Assembly (NCBI RefSeq): GCF_033568475.1
Contig: NC_133122.1
Coordinates: 71,943,442 to 72,007,441, forward strand
Length of the DNA: 64,000 nt
Reading direction: 5' to 3'
Origin: Henckelia pumila
Taxonomy: Eukaryota; Streptophyta; Magnoliopsida; Lamiales; Gesneriaceae
Shown here: one piece after another, positions 23,630-35,575 of the stretch
Position numbering within the stretch: the stretch's first letter is position 1
Layout: each line of letters begins with the position of its first letter
The notes under the pieces: generated by a model
The model's database searches: none
What the model saw: only the letters and a program-made list of their open reading frames with translations
Told to the model about the DNA's origin: nothing
Position numbers and translations under genes: made by a program

Positions 23630-23914
23630 TTTTCATGTTATAATAAAATAAAATTTTCTCATAGATTAAGACTATTGTTTTGTTTTGTTTTTTTGTTCCT
23701 TGATAGTTTATTTTCAAATTCTCTATGTGATGTCCTCATTAAATGTTTAAAATAAGTTTAGCTAACACCTCTGAATCTTGAGTCCGAAGACATCACTGGG
23801 ATTAAAGATCTTAAAATTATATGTTCCAATTAAAAATAAATTGGGATTGATGATTATCATAGCCCAAGTGTTCGACCATATTCCTATTTCTCAAGACTAT
23901 TGAGAAGTTGTGTA
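23630..23914. repeat. Arm of a long-distance inverted duplication (partner 42,400-42,712)
   Basis: Reverse-complement similarity to 42,400-42,712 over about 285 bp (e.g. AAATAAGTTTAGCTAACACC here, its complement near 42,575). This arm is interrupted at 23,915 by a gypsy LTR; the partner arm continues past the equivalent point. Confidence 0.75.
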
Positions 23915-25421
23915 TGTAGTAATCCGATTACTATTTTAGGGTGATTAAAATTTAAACGCGATCAAGGGTTATTAATTTAAATAGATCAACTGCATCTTTG
24001 AATTCAGAATAAAATTCTAAGCTTCGGACCATCCGAAGAGTTCGGGAGATCCTAAGGTAGTTCGGAAGCACCGAACTGATTAGAATAAAAATCGGAAGTA
24101 AAGGTAGAGTTCGGAAGATCCGAACTAGAATTGGAACGTTCGATCTTTGTTAGGCCATTCAGATTTTGAGGTGTCAACTACACAGACACATGAAAGTTCG
24201 GAAGATCAGAAGGTTCGAACTCAGCCAACCACTTATGTGTCAAGAGGCTTTAGACACGTCCTTGTTTGCATGAGATCGTGAGGTTCGAAGGTGGAGATCG
24301 GAGTTTTCGGAGTGGCCAGTTCGGAACATATGCATGTAGGGATCGGAGTTTTCGTTCAGCGCCTATAAATAAGACATCTGAGACCAGATTTCTTTCTCAA
24401 TTTCATCTTCTCTATCTCATATTTAGTGTTTTCTTGGGCTTTAGCCACCCGATCGAGGGCCAGGCACTAGTAGGACACTTCCAGAGTAGCGGCAGAGCTG
24501 CGTCCAAGAGGCGGGGTCTTCGACTTCAAAGGTCTAACGACAGACGCAGATATAAATCTAGACTCTTATTAACTTTTGGGAGTAACTATTATTCTAGATA
24601 TGACTTTTAGTAAGCAATAATTGATATGGTAATTACTTGCTTATATGCTTGGACTTGTGAGCCAGAGTTGTTAATTAGTTTTGTGTTTAGAGGTACGGAC
24701 ATACTATCTGAGATATCTTGGTTGAGTACGCATTTTCTATGTGTTGCATGTTTATCTGGCATGTTTTATGTGCATGTATTATGTCATGATTATTATGATG
24801 CATACATTATGACGTTGAGCCTATACCTTGTTATATCCTGTAGGGGAGTCGCTCAGCCCTTTATTCTTTAGTAGATGGTTGGACCCGTTAGTACGAAATC
24901 AAGTCACCTATATCTATAGATTCTTTCTGGTGTGAAAGCAACCTCCTGATGCGACGGCCCAGAGTGCTACATATCATGGCGCCACTTGAAGAGCAGAGTT
25001 CTATCGTGATAGGTTTCTAGTACCTTGTACATTTTCATTCACGCACTCATAGTATGTGTATACTCATACTTCTGCACTGAGCACTATTATCTCTCACGTC
25101 CTTGGTTTTGTCTTGGACATCCTATTCCTTGGAGCAGGGCTTATGCTGAACGGACCCAGTGGGAGCGGTTGCTGAGGCTGGGATTGCAGCTATTTCCGAA
25201 GATTGGTGTTTATTTTTTGTTTTTGTGTATGGTATTTCGTACTATTTCGATATGGTTGTATAACTTTATTACTTGGGAGCGGTTGCTGAGGCTGGGATTG
25301 TATTCTTCTGATTGTACTGTTATCTTGGTTAATTGCCTCTGATTTTATCTGATTTTGTTCTATTAAGTTAAATGCATGCTTTTAGTTTAAAAAGTAGGGT
25401 ATTCAGGAGTGAGTCACTAGA
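23915..25421 (+). repeat. 5' LTR of gypsy element A (chromovirus-like)
   Basis: About 1.5-kb LTR starting TGTAGTAATCCGATTAC and ending at CACTAGA before the primer-binding site. It contains many short palindromes of the GTTCGGAAG..CCGAAC type between about 24,020 and 24,350, and a TATA box CCTATAAATAAG at about 24,362. The same family on the minus strand is at 36,266-41,603. Confidence 0.8.
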
Positions 25422-25425
25422 TTTA

Positions 25426-25437
25426 TGGTATCAAAAC
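25426..25437 (+). promoter_or_regulatory. Primer-binding site of gypsy element A
   Basis: TGGTATCAAAAC, complementary to the 3' end of initiator-Met tRNA apart from small changes, 4 bp after the LTR. Confidence 0.8.
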
Positions 25438-25508
25438 ATGCATGAAATTTTTTGGATTTAAGGAAAACTTTCTTGGGGTTGATCTTTGTTGTCTTTTGTA
25501 TATGTAAG

Positions 25509-26500
25509 GTCATGGTGATGAGTCTCATGGTAGCATGGGATGCTGGGGTGACGAGGATGATCGTGAGCACCATCGAGGACATCTTCACCATTGGGATGGC
25601 AGCCGTCGTTTTGACATGCATAAGTTCGTTCAGATGGAACCCAAGCCAGGTTGGAGGCGAGACTCCATAAGTTTCGGAGGACTGGTTGGAGCGGATCGAA
25701 GGATGTTTCTGTGTTTTTCATTGTACCAAGGAGCAACACATGGAGACTATTAACTTTCTTCTGTAGGGGCACACTCGCAAGTGGTGTAAGTTTGCATCCG
25801 CAACTTTGTTGCATGAGCATGGTGCAATTTCTTTGGAAGATTTATGTGCTGAATTTATTAAGTTGTATTTTGCTCTTGCACTCTGCCAGACAAAATCTAT
25901 TGAGCTCCTAGGGTTGAAGCCGGGAAGCATGACTATTGACGAGTATCAATAGAAGTTTTTGGAGTTTTTACCATTTTGTACGCACATAAATGCCAGTTCT
26001 AAGGCGAAATATGTTCATTTTCTCCAGGTCCTTAATCAAGAGATCTTCGACCATGTGTTTATTTTTTACCATCCGACATCGTGCTAGGGCTTAGTGAATC
26101 AATGACGACAGGCGGATATTAGTTTGCTGTGAGGTAGGACTCTTCAGTCTTCTAAATCGGCCAGTACTCTAGGGTCCAGAGCCCAGTCTTTAAAGAAATC
26201 TGCTTCATACACTTCTTCTTTGGGTTCTCGGGGTGTTTTTCGCTTTTGGAAGAATAAGGTTCAGTGTGAGAATTGAGGGGGAAAAAATCATTCTGATATG
26301 TGGCATAAGGTTGCAGGGGCTTGTTTTCGAAGTGGTGAGATTGGCCATTTGAAGAATATTGTCCGCAAGCAGGTGCAGGATCAGCTTTCGGTTCTGGTTC
26401 TCAGGCTTCATTTTAGAAGAGGCCACATATACAGTCAGTTGGAGACTCTAATCTTATACCTCGTGTTCAGGGGCAAGTGTATTCACTGAATCAGGATCAG
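25509..26500 (+). pseudogene. gag of gypsy element A, decayed
   Basis: Fragments in several frames match the gag seen on the minus strand at 35,784-36,186: the acidic/His-rich start (GSMGCWGDEDDREHH), RRFDMHKFVQMEPKP near 25,605, a capsid segment around 25,760-25,960, and a remnant of the zinc knuckle near 26,325 (ACFRSGEIGHLKN), where the second Cys is replaced by Ser. Frames shift repeatedly and stops are present. Only structural protein ancestry can be inferred. Confidence 0.8.
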
Positions 26501-26529
26501 GCCCAAGAGGAGAACGATAGGGTCATCGC

Positions 26530-27112
26530 ATGTACATTTTTTATGTGTCATTCCTGCATTTATTCTCATTAATACTGGTGCATCTCATTCCTTTATTTCT
26601 GACTGGTTTGTTAAGCTTCATAGATTTCCATATGTATCCCTAGATTTTGTACTTTCTGTATTAATACTGGGCATTCAGCTTTGGCCAAGCATCTAGTCAT
26701 GGGTTGCTCTCTAGTATTCAAGGGTAATGAGTTGACAACGAATCTTATGATCTTAGCGATGGATAATTTCGACTGTATCTTGGGCATTGATTTTTTGAAG
26801 ACGTACCAAGCTACTGTCGACTGTTATCAGAATATTGTGCAATTTTCGTCCAGTTGAGGGCAATATTTGTTTTTTATATGGTGAGGGATCGTGACCCCCT
26901 ATGCCTCTCGTATTGGCTCTGAAAGTCTGTCGAGCTTTGGTGCCAATCAGATAAGGCTACCTTATCTATGCGATTGACAGTCCACATAGAGTAGTGATAT
27001 TGAGGATCTTTCAGTTGTTTGTGAGTTTCCATACGTGTTCCCGGACGAGATTCTAGGTATTTCTCTGGTCAGAGATGTTGAGATCGAGATTGAGCTTGTG
27101 CCAGGGACATCC
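26530..27112 (+). pseudogene. Protease and RT N-terminus of gypsy element A, truncated
   Basis: The retropepsin segment reads ILINTGASHSFISDWFVKL; codon 26,571-26,573 is AAT, so the catalytic Asp is Asn. It continues through NFDCILGIDFLKTYQATVDC (about 26,760-26,830). The pol linker follows (near 27,005-27,105, matching the usual EFPYVFPDE and IELVPGT positions). It is cut at 27,112 by a minus-strand LTR; the rest of pol is missing from the window. Confidence 0.8.
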
Positions 27113-27985
27113 TGTAGTGACCTACATCGGAATCACCTACTAAATCAAATCCTACAAATGCAATCAAATCTTAATTAACAATAGTCAGATAATCCAGCGG
27201 ATACTGGAATACATCAAACCCAAATCAAAAACATCAGTCTAAAATACTGGTTAAGGTACAACTATATCAAAATTTGGTGTATCAAATACAATCCCAGATA
27301 AAACGGCCAAAACAAATAACCTAAACTCAACGGCGTTGCTCCTCGCCTAAGGGCTCACTCCTGCCAATCTCATCCAACCTGAGGCATGTCTCGCAAAATG
27401 GGGTGTCCAAGATAAAAACAAGGACGTGAGCGCTAACTCCCAGTATATTAAATATGAGTATACAAACTTATATGTGTATGCATCTGACGTGAACTGGGTA
27501 AATGGATCAATAGGGAAAACTCATGCTCAAACTGGAGGTGCCAAAGTGCATAGTATCAACGCGGTAATATCCCTCTGGATACTAGCAAACTAAAACGGAT
27601 GTGGATCTAAAATGTCCTGTAAACATCACAGTCGTCCTGACACGTCAGGCACTATGACTCTTGATGTCCAATCGTCCACAAACTAGGGATGAGCGACCCT
27701 ACTAAACATGGATATATTGAAGGAGATTCGGCTCAATTTGATACTTGGACATGTAAAATATGAACAGTATTACATGCATATCATGGTAGATAAAATACAA
27801 CACATAAGAATGCAAACTCAGCAGGATATCTCGGTCAGTACTTACGTACCTCTATAGGTCAAGTCTAGTTGAACACCCTAGTATCCAATCCTATAATCAA
27901 AAGTATACCGTATAACTTATATCAATTTAAATGTTTTAACTAAACTAGTAGATACTCCCAAACTTATCAAGGATCTCGGAGTATT

Positions 27986-29561
27986 TATAGTGACCCGATT
28001 CCATTTCTGCTAATAAGCGTGTTATAATGGTTAAAACGTGATCGAGGAATCTTAATTTTGGTTTATTGAGTAAGAAAATCGGATTCAAGACGTCCGAAAA
28101 TAGTCTGGAGGGGTTCCAAGGAATCGAGAGGTTCGGAAGGTCCGAACTTGTGAGCTAGGAAAATTGGTGGTTCCGAACTGTTCAAAAGAAGCGTTGAAGT
28201 TCGGAAGTATAGGGTGAGTTCGGAAGCTCCAAACCCACGATCGGAAGTTCCGAAGTCCTACAGTCAGACAGGGTATGATTTTTGATTCGGTGATTGGACG
28301 GGTGAAAGTTTGGAAGCTCCGAACTAGAGTTCGGAAGGTCTAAACTATGTCGGCAGCAGTGTGTTGTCCAATAAAGGACACGTTTCCGATGGACAATGAT
28401 CGGAAGGGCGTTCGAAAGATACAAAGGGTGTTCGAAACGTCCGAACTAGCGATCGGAAGGTATGATCTTTGTCTATAAATAGAGGCGAGATTTCTCGTAG
28501 TTAGTGTGAGTTTTAGGTGTGGGTTTCAAGACAGTGTCAATTTCTTAGTGTTTTATTTGTATTCTCGAGGGCCGGGCGATAGCAAAGTGCTACGGTGCGT
28601 GTAGCAGAGCTCTGATTAGGTCAGGGTATCCAACATCAGCGGGCTAACGACGGACAAAGATATTAGTTTTGACTCTTAGTAGCTATTTGGAGTAGCTATT
28701 AGCCTATTTAAGACTTTTAAATTATTATTGGTGATGTGGTATAATCTTTCCTTGTAGGCTTGGACTGTAGAAAATTGTTCACCTAGACCAGTAGTTGAGG
28801 TACGTAAGTACTGACTGAGATATCCAGCGAGTATACGTGTCTATGTGTTGCATTGTTATCTTTCATGAGATGCATGATATTGTTGTTCATGAGTTATATG
28901 AGGCATTGTCATATCAAGTTGAGCCTGTGTATTCCTACAAGATAGCATGTTGTTCTAGGGCCGCTCAGTTCTAGGGTTTCTTTGTACGATTGTGTACCAT
29001 GTGACACCCTTTGTATCGACGGAGCAACGTGTATGGTTTTACCAAAGACGGTGATAGTGCATGGTTGGAGTTCAGTATGTGTGGCACCCACTGTATCTTC
29101 GAAGCAGCGTGCTCATACTAGTGGCGTCTGTGTTCTGAGCATGATGTTCCAGATCTTGATCCCAGCGTACCAGAGCATTCATTATTTCAAGTTGCATGCA
29201 TTTTATAGACCTGTTTACTCGTACTTTTCTTTCTGGGCGTTAGCGCTCACGTCCCTGTTTCTATCTCGGACATCCCATTCGATGGGACAGGTTTGCAGGT
29301 CGATCAGAATCGAGTTCAGTGGTTGATCAGTTATCAGGGCTTGGTAGCAAGGGATCACCAGAGGTTTCAAGTTTTAGATTTTATTTATTATTCTTTTGAT
29401 TGGGTTTTATTGATTAGGTTCCAGTGACTTACCAGTTGTATTCTACTAGGTTGTTAGTATTTGATTTAAGTTTTCTGCAGCTATCTCTGATTTTTTATGT
29501 TTAAGTTTTAATTGCATGCATAAGAATTGTTTAGTAGGCGATTCAAGAGTGGGTCGCTACA
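27986..29561 (+). repeat. 5' LTR of element B
   Basis: About 1.58 kb. The expected initial TG is degenerate (TATAGTGACCCG). It ends GTCGCTACA. TATA box TCTATAAATAGA at about 28,475. The upstream U3 segment (about 28,100-28,460) is packed with GTTCGGAAG / CTCCGAAC palindromes. Confidence 0.82.
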
Positions 29562-29566
29562 TTTAT

Positions 29567-29578
29567 TGGTATCAGAGC
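29567..29578 (+). promoter_or_regulatory. Primer-binding site of element B
   Basis: TGGTATCAGAGC, the canonical initiator-Met tRNA-complementary site, 5 bp after the LTR. Confidence 0.9.
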
Positions 29579-29643
29579 ATGAATTAGATTTTGGGATATA
29601 GAAATTTCTGTTGGGGTTGATTTTTTGTTGTGTCTTTTTAAAA

Positions 29644-30712
29644 ATGGCTAGATTCGAAGATGAGAGCAATCATGATAGTGACAGACCTTTGGGTGATGAG
29701 GATGTCTAGAGATATCCTCAAGATCGTCGTTATCGACAGGAGGACAATCGTTGTAGATTTGATTTGCAAAAGTTTATTCGGTTGGGGCCTAAGCGATTGG
29801 TAGGAAGTTAGAACCTGGAGGCCGTAGAGAACTTGTTAGAATGCATGGAGCGTTGTTTTAGGTCTTTCTATTGCTCAAAAGAGCAGAAGATGGAAGCCAC
29901 TAAGTTTTTTCTAGAGAGCAGGGCTCGCAAGTGGTGGAAGTCTGCGTCGGCATCTGTGATGGCAGAGCGAGTGAGTGTCACTTGGGAAAATTTTTGCTAG
30001 GACTTTTTAGACTTGCATTTCCCTCCAGCACTCCTTCAGGCAAGGGCAATGTAATTGTTGTGCCTGAAGCAAGGGGAGATGACAATCGATGAATACCAGC
30101 AGAATTCATCGACTTGTTGTCGTTTTGTCCTCACGTGATCAGTGAGAGTTCAGCTGCGAAGCATTATTAGTTCATGCTAGGACTGAATCAGGATATCTAT
30201 GAGCATGTGGTTGTTTTCGATAATCTCAGTACTTATGAGAGATTTGTGAATTGGTGTAGGCAGGATGAGCACATTTCCTTGAGGCGGAAGTCTCTACAAG
30301 CAAGTAGAACTCCAAGTGTGTTGGCACTGAGGGGACAGTCGTTCAAGAAGCCCGGATCTTCTTCATCTACAGGATCTGGTTAGGTTCATCATTTTCATAA
30401 GATGAAGTTGCAGTGCGACCATTGCGAGAGAGAACAACCCACTGAGAAGTGCCGGACAGTCATAGGAGCTTGCTTTATCTGTGGAAGTGTGGAACACTTC
30501 AAGAGAGATTTCCCTAAGCGTGGTGTACATAGTGGACAGGGATCGATGATAGCATCTTAGGCTAGTAAACCATCAGAGGTTTCAATGCAAAAAAGAGCTT
30601 AGAGTAGGCATGGTAAAGGTAGTCAGCAGTCTCGAGTGCCAGGGCAAGTGAATGAGATTCGGAGAGAAGAGGTTCAACCTAAGATAGATGACGATATGCC
30701 AGAGGAATTTTG
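29644..30712 (+). pseudogene. gag of element B with in-frame stops
   Basis: The start MARFEDESNHDSDRPLGDED is followed by a stop (TAG near 29,707) and several more (near 29,808, 29,998 and 30,052). Capsid-like segments (FDLQKFIRLGPKRLVG, EATKFFLESRARKWWKSASA, LKQGEMTIDEYQQ) identify the gag family. Two Cys motifs follow near 30,415 and 30,470. The second, CFICGSVEHFKRDF, has lost its last Cys. The frame then ends at about 30,712 with no pol. Non-functional. Confidence 0.82.
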
Positions 30713-31022
30713 ATCGTTTGATTGTTTGAGTATCTTTGTAAATGGTTCGTTTCTGTTTTCTTGTCTTGGGATTGCAATAAGAATTGTATCGCATTTTGGT
30801 TTTTTGTGGTTTAAATTTTAGTGTTGGTTCAAGTTGATTCATGTTCGATTTTACTCATTTTTCTACCATGAGGATCTAATGTTTTATAATTCCGAAAGAT
30901 TAGTTTTCATGGGTTTTAGATCAGTTATGGATCAGATAATTTTGAAAAGCATTTTATGGTTACATTATCGGGTTTTCACCTAGACCTAATTTTGAGGACG
31001 AAATCTCGTAAGACGGGGAGAA

Positions 31023-32662
31023 TGTATTGACCCAATTCGGTTTCTAGTAATTAATCATGTTAGAATGGTTAAAACATGATCAAGGATTCTTAATTAGGGT
31101 TTATTGAGTAAGAAAATTGAATTTAGGACGTCCAAAAATGGTCCGAAGGGGTTCCAAGGACTCGAGTGGTTCGGAAGGTCCGAACTTGTGAGCTAGGAAG
31201 ATCGGTAGTTCCAAAGTGTTCAGACGGAGTGTTGCAATTTGGAAGCAGAGGGTGAGTTTGGAAGCTCCGAACCCACGATTGGAAGTTCCGAAGTCCTACA
31301 GTCAGACATGGTATGGATTTTGATTGGGTGATTAAACGAGTGACAATTCTGAAGCTCCAAACTACAATCGGAAGTTCCAAAGTAATGCATTCAAACATGG
31401 TATGGGTTTTGATGGGATGATTTGATGGGTGACAGTTTGGAAGCTCCGAACTGTGACAAATGCAGTGTGTTGTCCAATCAGAGACATGTGTTCGATGGAC
31501 AATGATCGAAAGAGCGATCGGAAGCTCCAAAGAGCGTTCGGAACGTCCAAACTGGCTATCAAAAGGTCCGATCTTCGTTTATAAATACATACGAGATTTC
31601 TCATAGTTAGTGTGTGTTTTAGGTGTGGGTTTCGAGACAGTGTCTATTTCTTAGTGTTTTAGTCGTCTTCTCGAGGGTCGGGCGATAGCGAGGTGCTACG
31701 GGGCATGTAGCAAAGCTATGCTTGGGTCAGGGTTTTCGACATCAGCGGGCTGACGATAGACGCATGTATTAGTTTTGAATCTTAGTAGATATTAAAAGTA
31801 GCTATTAGTCTAGTTAAGACTTTTAAATTAGTATTGGTGATGTGGTATAATCTTGCCTTGTAGTCTTGGACAGTAGACAATTGTTCACCTAGACCAGTAG
31901 TTGAGGTACGTAAGCACTGACTGAGATAGTCAGCGAGTATACATGTTTATATATTGCATTAATATGTGTTGCATTGTTATCTGGCATGAGATGCATGATA
32001 TTTATGTTCATGAGTTACATGCGACATTTGCCATATCACGTTGAGCCTGTGTATTCCTTCAAGATAGCATGTTGTTTTAGGGCTGCTCAACCCTAGGGTT
32101 TCTTTGTACGATCGGGTACCATGTCACACCTTTTGTATCGACAGAGAAGTGTGTGCAGTTTTACCCAGCATGATGATAGTACATGGTCGGAGTTTAGAAT
32201 GTGTGGCACCCACTGTATCTTCGGAGCAGCATGCGCATATTAGTGGCGCCTGTGTTGTGACCATGATGTTCCAGATCTTGATCCCAGCGTACCATATCAT
32301 TCATTATTTCACGTTGCATGCATTTTATAGACCTGTTTACCCTTATTTTTTGTTCTGGATGTTAGCGCTCACGTCCCTATTTTTATCTCGGACATACATT
32401 CCATTAAATGGGACAGGTTTGCAGGTGGATCAAGATCGAGTTCAGTGGTGGACCAGTGATCAGGGCTTAGTAGCAAGGGATCACCATATGTTTCAAGTTT
32501 AGATTTTATTTCAGTATTCTTTCAATTGGGTTGTATTGATTAGGTTCTAGTGACTTTCCAGTTGTATTCTGTCGGGTTGTTAGTATCTTGGATTTTTATG
32601 TTTAATTTTTAATTGCATGCGTAAGAATTGTTTAGTAGGCAATTTCGGAGAGGGTCGCTACA
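31023..32662 (+). repeat. 3' LTR of element B
   Basis: TGTATTGACCCAATTCGG to GTCGCTACA, similar throughout to the 5' LTR but with numerous substitutions and short indels, so the insertion is not recent. A polypurine tract AAGACGGGGAGAA lies just before it (31,010-31,021). TATA box TTTATAAATACA at about 31,577. Confidence 0.82.
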
Positions 32663-33385
32663 GTATTACTTGCGTCCGTCGTTATCTCACTATAGTGATG
32701 ACCCCAAATTCTAGGCAAAACTTCTCTACGACCCCAGTAGCGCCTTTCTATTGCTCGGCCCTCAAAACGATGCTTAAAAGCCCCAAATATCGACTATGAA
32801 TGAGAGGGAGAAGCTGGAAAATTGGCAATTTTGAATGAGGGTCTCGACCCCTATTATAGACAGATGTTCGAAACTTTCGATCATTGGTTCGGAGTTTTCG
32901 AACGTACTTCGGAACTTTCAATCTCACAATCGGAGTTTCCGATCTCTAGTAACCGAACGTGTGTCCTCTAATTAGACAACCCAATGTGCTTGAAGAGTTC
33001 GAACCTTTCGAACTTAGGTTGGGAGCATCCGAACTCACTCGAGTCAAATCACCAATCAGAAACCCATACCCTGTCTGTTTGGGAGAGTTCGGACGTTCCG
33101 ATCTCGAGTTCGGAACATCCGAATTGCTTTCCATCTAAACCAGTTCGGACCTTCCGAACTTCACATGCTCTAGTTCAAATCGGACCTTCCAAACTGTTCA
33201 GACCTTAGATACCCTTTGGGTCATTTCCGAAGGTCCTGAATCTGATTTTCAACTTATTTTCCTCAAATAAGAGTTCCATAATCATTTTTTAACCATTTAA
33301 ACGTGCTTAGATAGTTTAATTGTTCGATTGGAGTTGGGTTTCTACATTCTTCACCATAAGAGATTTCGTCCTCGAAATCAGGAAA

Positions 33386-33611
33386 ATCTTAGAACTGGAA
33401 CTTTTCCCAGCTTCATGGACATGAGAGGACCATATTTTTTGGCGAGTTTGAATAGATAAATGTGAAGATTGCATGAGTCGAATTGGTTAAGGTTTCCAAT
33501 GATTGGGAGGCCCCGAGGAGATGGCGGACTATAAGATTTGGCTGCATTTTTTGGATTTTTGAAGAGGAAGTAAATGACAACGGGCAAGATCAAGGCCAGA
33601 AGGAGAACCAT
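33386..33611 (-). pseudogene. Cytochrome P450 5' fragment (first exon start only)
   Basis: About 75 codons from the ATG at 33,611: a hydrophobic anchor (LLLALILPVVIYFLF), the proline-rich hinge PPSPRGLPIIGN, and HIYLFKLAKKYGPLMSMKLGKVPVL. Close to the N-terminus of the intact P450 at 43,481-45,355 but diverged in the anchor. Similarity stops at about 33,386, where the tail of a minus-strand gypsy element begins. The rest of the gene is gone. No product expected. Confidence 0.9.
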
Positions 33612-34047
33612 CTTTAGTGATTTGTTTTTGTGATTTGCTTTTCCTTCCAGTGCTGCTATATATGTTGATGTATATGGAGATGTGATAAGTACTAATTAGT
33701 CGGTGCTTTCTATTTTAACCATTTGCTGGAGAATCGAAAAGGAATAAATATGACCGTCAAAAAATTAAAATAAATAAATATGTTGTCATTTTTGGAGATA
33801 AAATTTTTGGAAACAGAGACAAACGCAAATATTGTGAATTTTTTTACAATTTCTTTCTTTGACATTTATGCGAACGCACCGCATGCTCAATCATTCTGGG
33901 AATGTTTGCTTCCTATCTTTAAGAATATTTGCAAAAGATTATGATTTTGTAGAAGTGATTAAATTTATAGATTATAAAAAAGTTAAGAAAAATCAATATT
34001 TGATAGTGCAGTTTGAAAACAAATGTGAAAATCTAAAAATTAAAGTT
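33612..34047. other. Upstream region of the P450 fragment
   Basis: AT-rich, no gene recognised. A TATATATGTTG stretch near 33,660 could be the relic TATA region of the P450 fragment. Confidence 0.4.
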
Positions 34048-34237
34048 GGGTAGTGTTTGATAAATAAGTGATTAAAGTGATTTTAACATTGACTTTTTTT
34101 ATTAGAATCACTTTTGAAGAATAATAATGACCATATGACTGGATTTCAATTAAGTTAAGCATAAAAAAACACACAAAAGTGATTTTTTAAAGCTAAAATA
34201 TAATTATCACTTTTTTTTAGTGATTGCAAACACTCCC
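34048..34237. mobile_element. hAT-like MITE, 190 bp
   Basis: Ends GGGTAGTGTTTGATAAATAA and GCAAACACTCCC form an imperfect inverted repeat (GGGtAGTGTTTG). The inner AGTGATT motifs also mirror. No ORF. A clear 8-bp target duplication is not visible. Confidence 0.5.
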
Positions 34238-34323
34238 TTAATATGAGTGGCTTCTTTTATGCAAAAAATAATGCATTGGCCGCATTATAATATTACCAAT
34301 AATTTACAATTAATTTATTACAC

Positions 34324-35403
34324 GATTAAAGCATTTTGATACACGAACTATTGATAAAATGTCCAATTGATACACGAACTATTGAAAATTGTTTAGTTGA
34401 TACATAATCAATCTAAAAAGTCGATTTTATCCTTTAATAAAATTGCTTTAAAGTTGAATTATTTTTAGTAAATTCAACTAAGTGCGCATTTGATTTTTCA
34501 AAATAATTGATTAAAAGTGTACAAATAAATTTATATTAATTTAAAAATTATAAGAAATAATTTCTTACTGTTTCCATTATATATATTTTTCTCATTTATA
34601 AATTATTTATTCCAATATAATATATTTTTAAAATGTTAATAACTATATAATAAAATGGTTTTTTCCTATCTATATTACATAATTATCCTTTTTTTTTGAA
34701 AAAATATTGATATAAAAGTTGTATATTTACAAAGCCACACTCATTAAATAAATCATACATACACAACTAAAATATATTTAATACCGATAAAAATATAATA
34801 AATATTTATTTATTTATATTTAGTTAAAAAATGAGTAAAAACTATAAACTCACAATATCTTAAATCAAGTGGAGAAATTTTAGGTCATTAAAATCACGTA
34901 AATCGAGACATTGAGTGAGATTTTTTCTTATGAGATTTGTTTTTTCATGATCTAAAACATTAATGTTGATTTTTTTTTTTTTTTGAACTTTCAACAGAAC
35001 AATACCAGGTTTCAAAAAGCTAAAATGGTGATTATGTGTGCTTCAACAGTTAAAAAACAAGATCAACATGATCAGGTGCAATATATTAATTTTATTATAT
35101 TTTCATTAATATATTAAAATATTTGTTTTTGTATAATTTGAGTTGACAATAATTTATCATGAAATAATTATAAATAAATATGATATTTTTAAAATTAATC
35201 AATAAATAAAATTGAAAATAAAATTATATATGTACCTAATAAAATTTTAATAATAGTAATTATATTGGACTTAATAGCAATTTAAATTAAGGGTAAATTT
35301 GACTTTTTTAACTTGATCATGTGCCAATAATTAAATCATTTACAATAGTTCATACCAATTTGACATTTTATCAATAGTTCGTGTATCAAAATGAATATTA
35401 CTC
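34324..35403. mobile_element. Non-autonomous Mutator-like element, TSD TTTATTACAC
   Basis: 1,080 bp with inverted ends containing CATTTTGATACACGAACTAT at the left (34,332) and its complement at the right (to about 35,392), mirrored for about 35 bp. Perfect 10-bp copies TTTATTACAC flank it (34,314-34,323 and 35,404-35,413), the size range typical of Mutator-like elements. TGATACACGAACTATTGA is tandemly reiterated inside the left end. The interior is AT-rich with no transposase. Confidence 0.72.
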
Positions 35404-35413
35404 TTTATTACAC

Positions 35414-35575
35414 TCTTATATTTGGAAGGATTTTCTATGAATAAATTGAACAAAATCTGTATAAGTAGATTAGAAAAAAAATAATAATAATAATAAAAAG
35501 AACAAGGCTTGAGTACAATACTGAAATGTGATTTTGAGTTGGATAAGAGGGTAAAAAAATTACGCAAAATTAAAA
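35414..35575. repeat. Further copy of a dispersed segment (matches 2,085-2,215)
   Basis: ACTGAAATGTGATTTTGAGT and neighbours (35,519 onward) recur at about 2,148 and 21,440. This is a short piece of the repeat family that makes up the duplicated blocks at 1-22,766. Confidence 0.65.

Larger units (their letters stand above)
27986..32662 (+). mobile_element. Gypsy element B: gag-only, non-autonomous, TSD GTATT
   Basis: Complete 4.68-kb insertion: 5' LTR 27,986-29,561, primer-binding site 29,567-29,578, gag relic 29,644-30,712, a short tail with the ATTTTGAGGACGAAATCTCG motif near 30,990, and 3' LTR 31,023-32,662. Identical 5-bp target copies GTATT lie at 27,981-27,985 and 32,663-32,667. No protease, RT or integrase is present between gag and the 3' LTR, so it must have moved in trans. 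The interrupted sequence on each side is one minus-strand LTR. Confidence 0.88.
27113..33346 (-). repeat. 3' LTR of a minus-strand gypsy element, split by element B
   Basis: Reading the minus strand, the LTR starts TGTAGAAACCCAACTCC at 33,346 and ends CACTACA at 27,113. It is interrupted at 27,985/32,663 by gypsy element B, leaving about 1.55 kb of LTR proper. The minus-strand sequence before it (33,347-33,375: GAGGACGAAATCTCTTATGG) is the usual 3' end of gypsy pol plus a polypurine-like tract. The left side borders pol of element A, so it inserted into element A. Everything upstream of the tract is lost at the P450 junction. Confidence 0.75.

Noticed and set aside
24266..24610. 114-codon ORF in a gypsy LTR, and similar ORFs at 28,982 and 32,104
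   Set aside because: They lie wholly inside LTRs, and the corresponding LTRs do not keep the frame.
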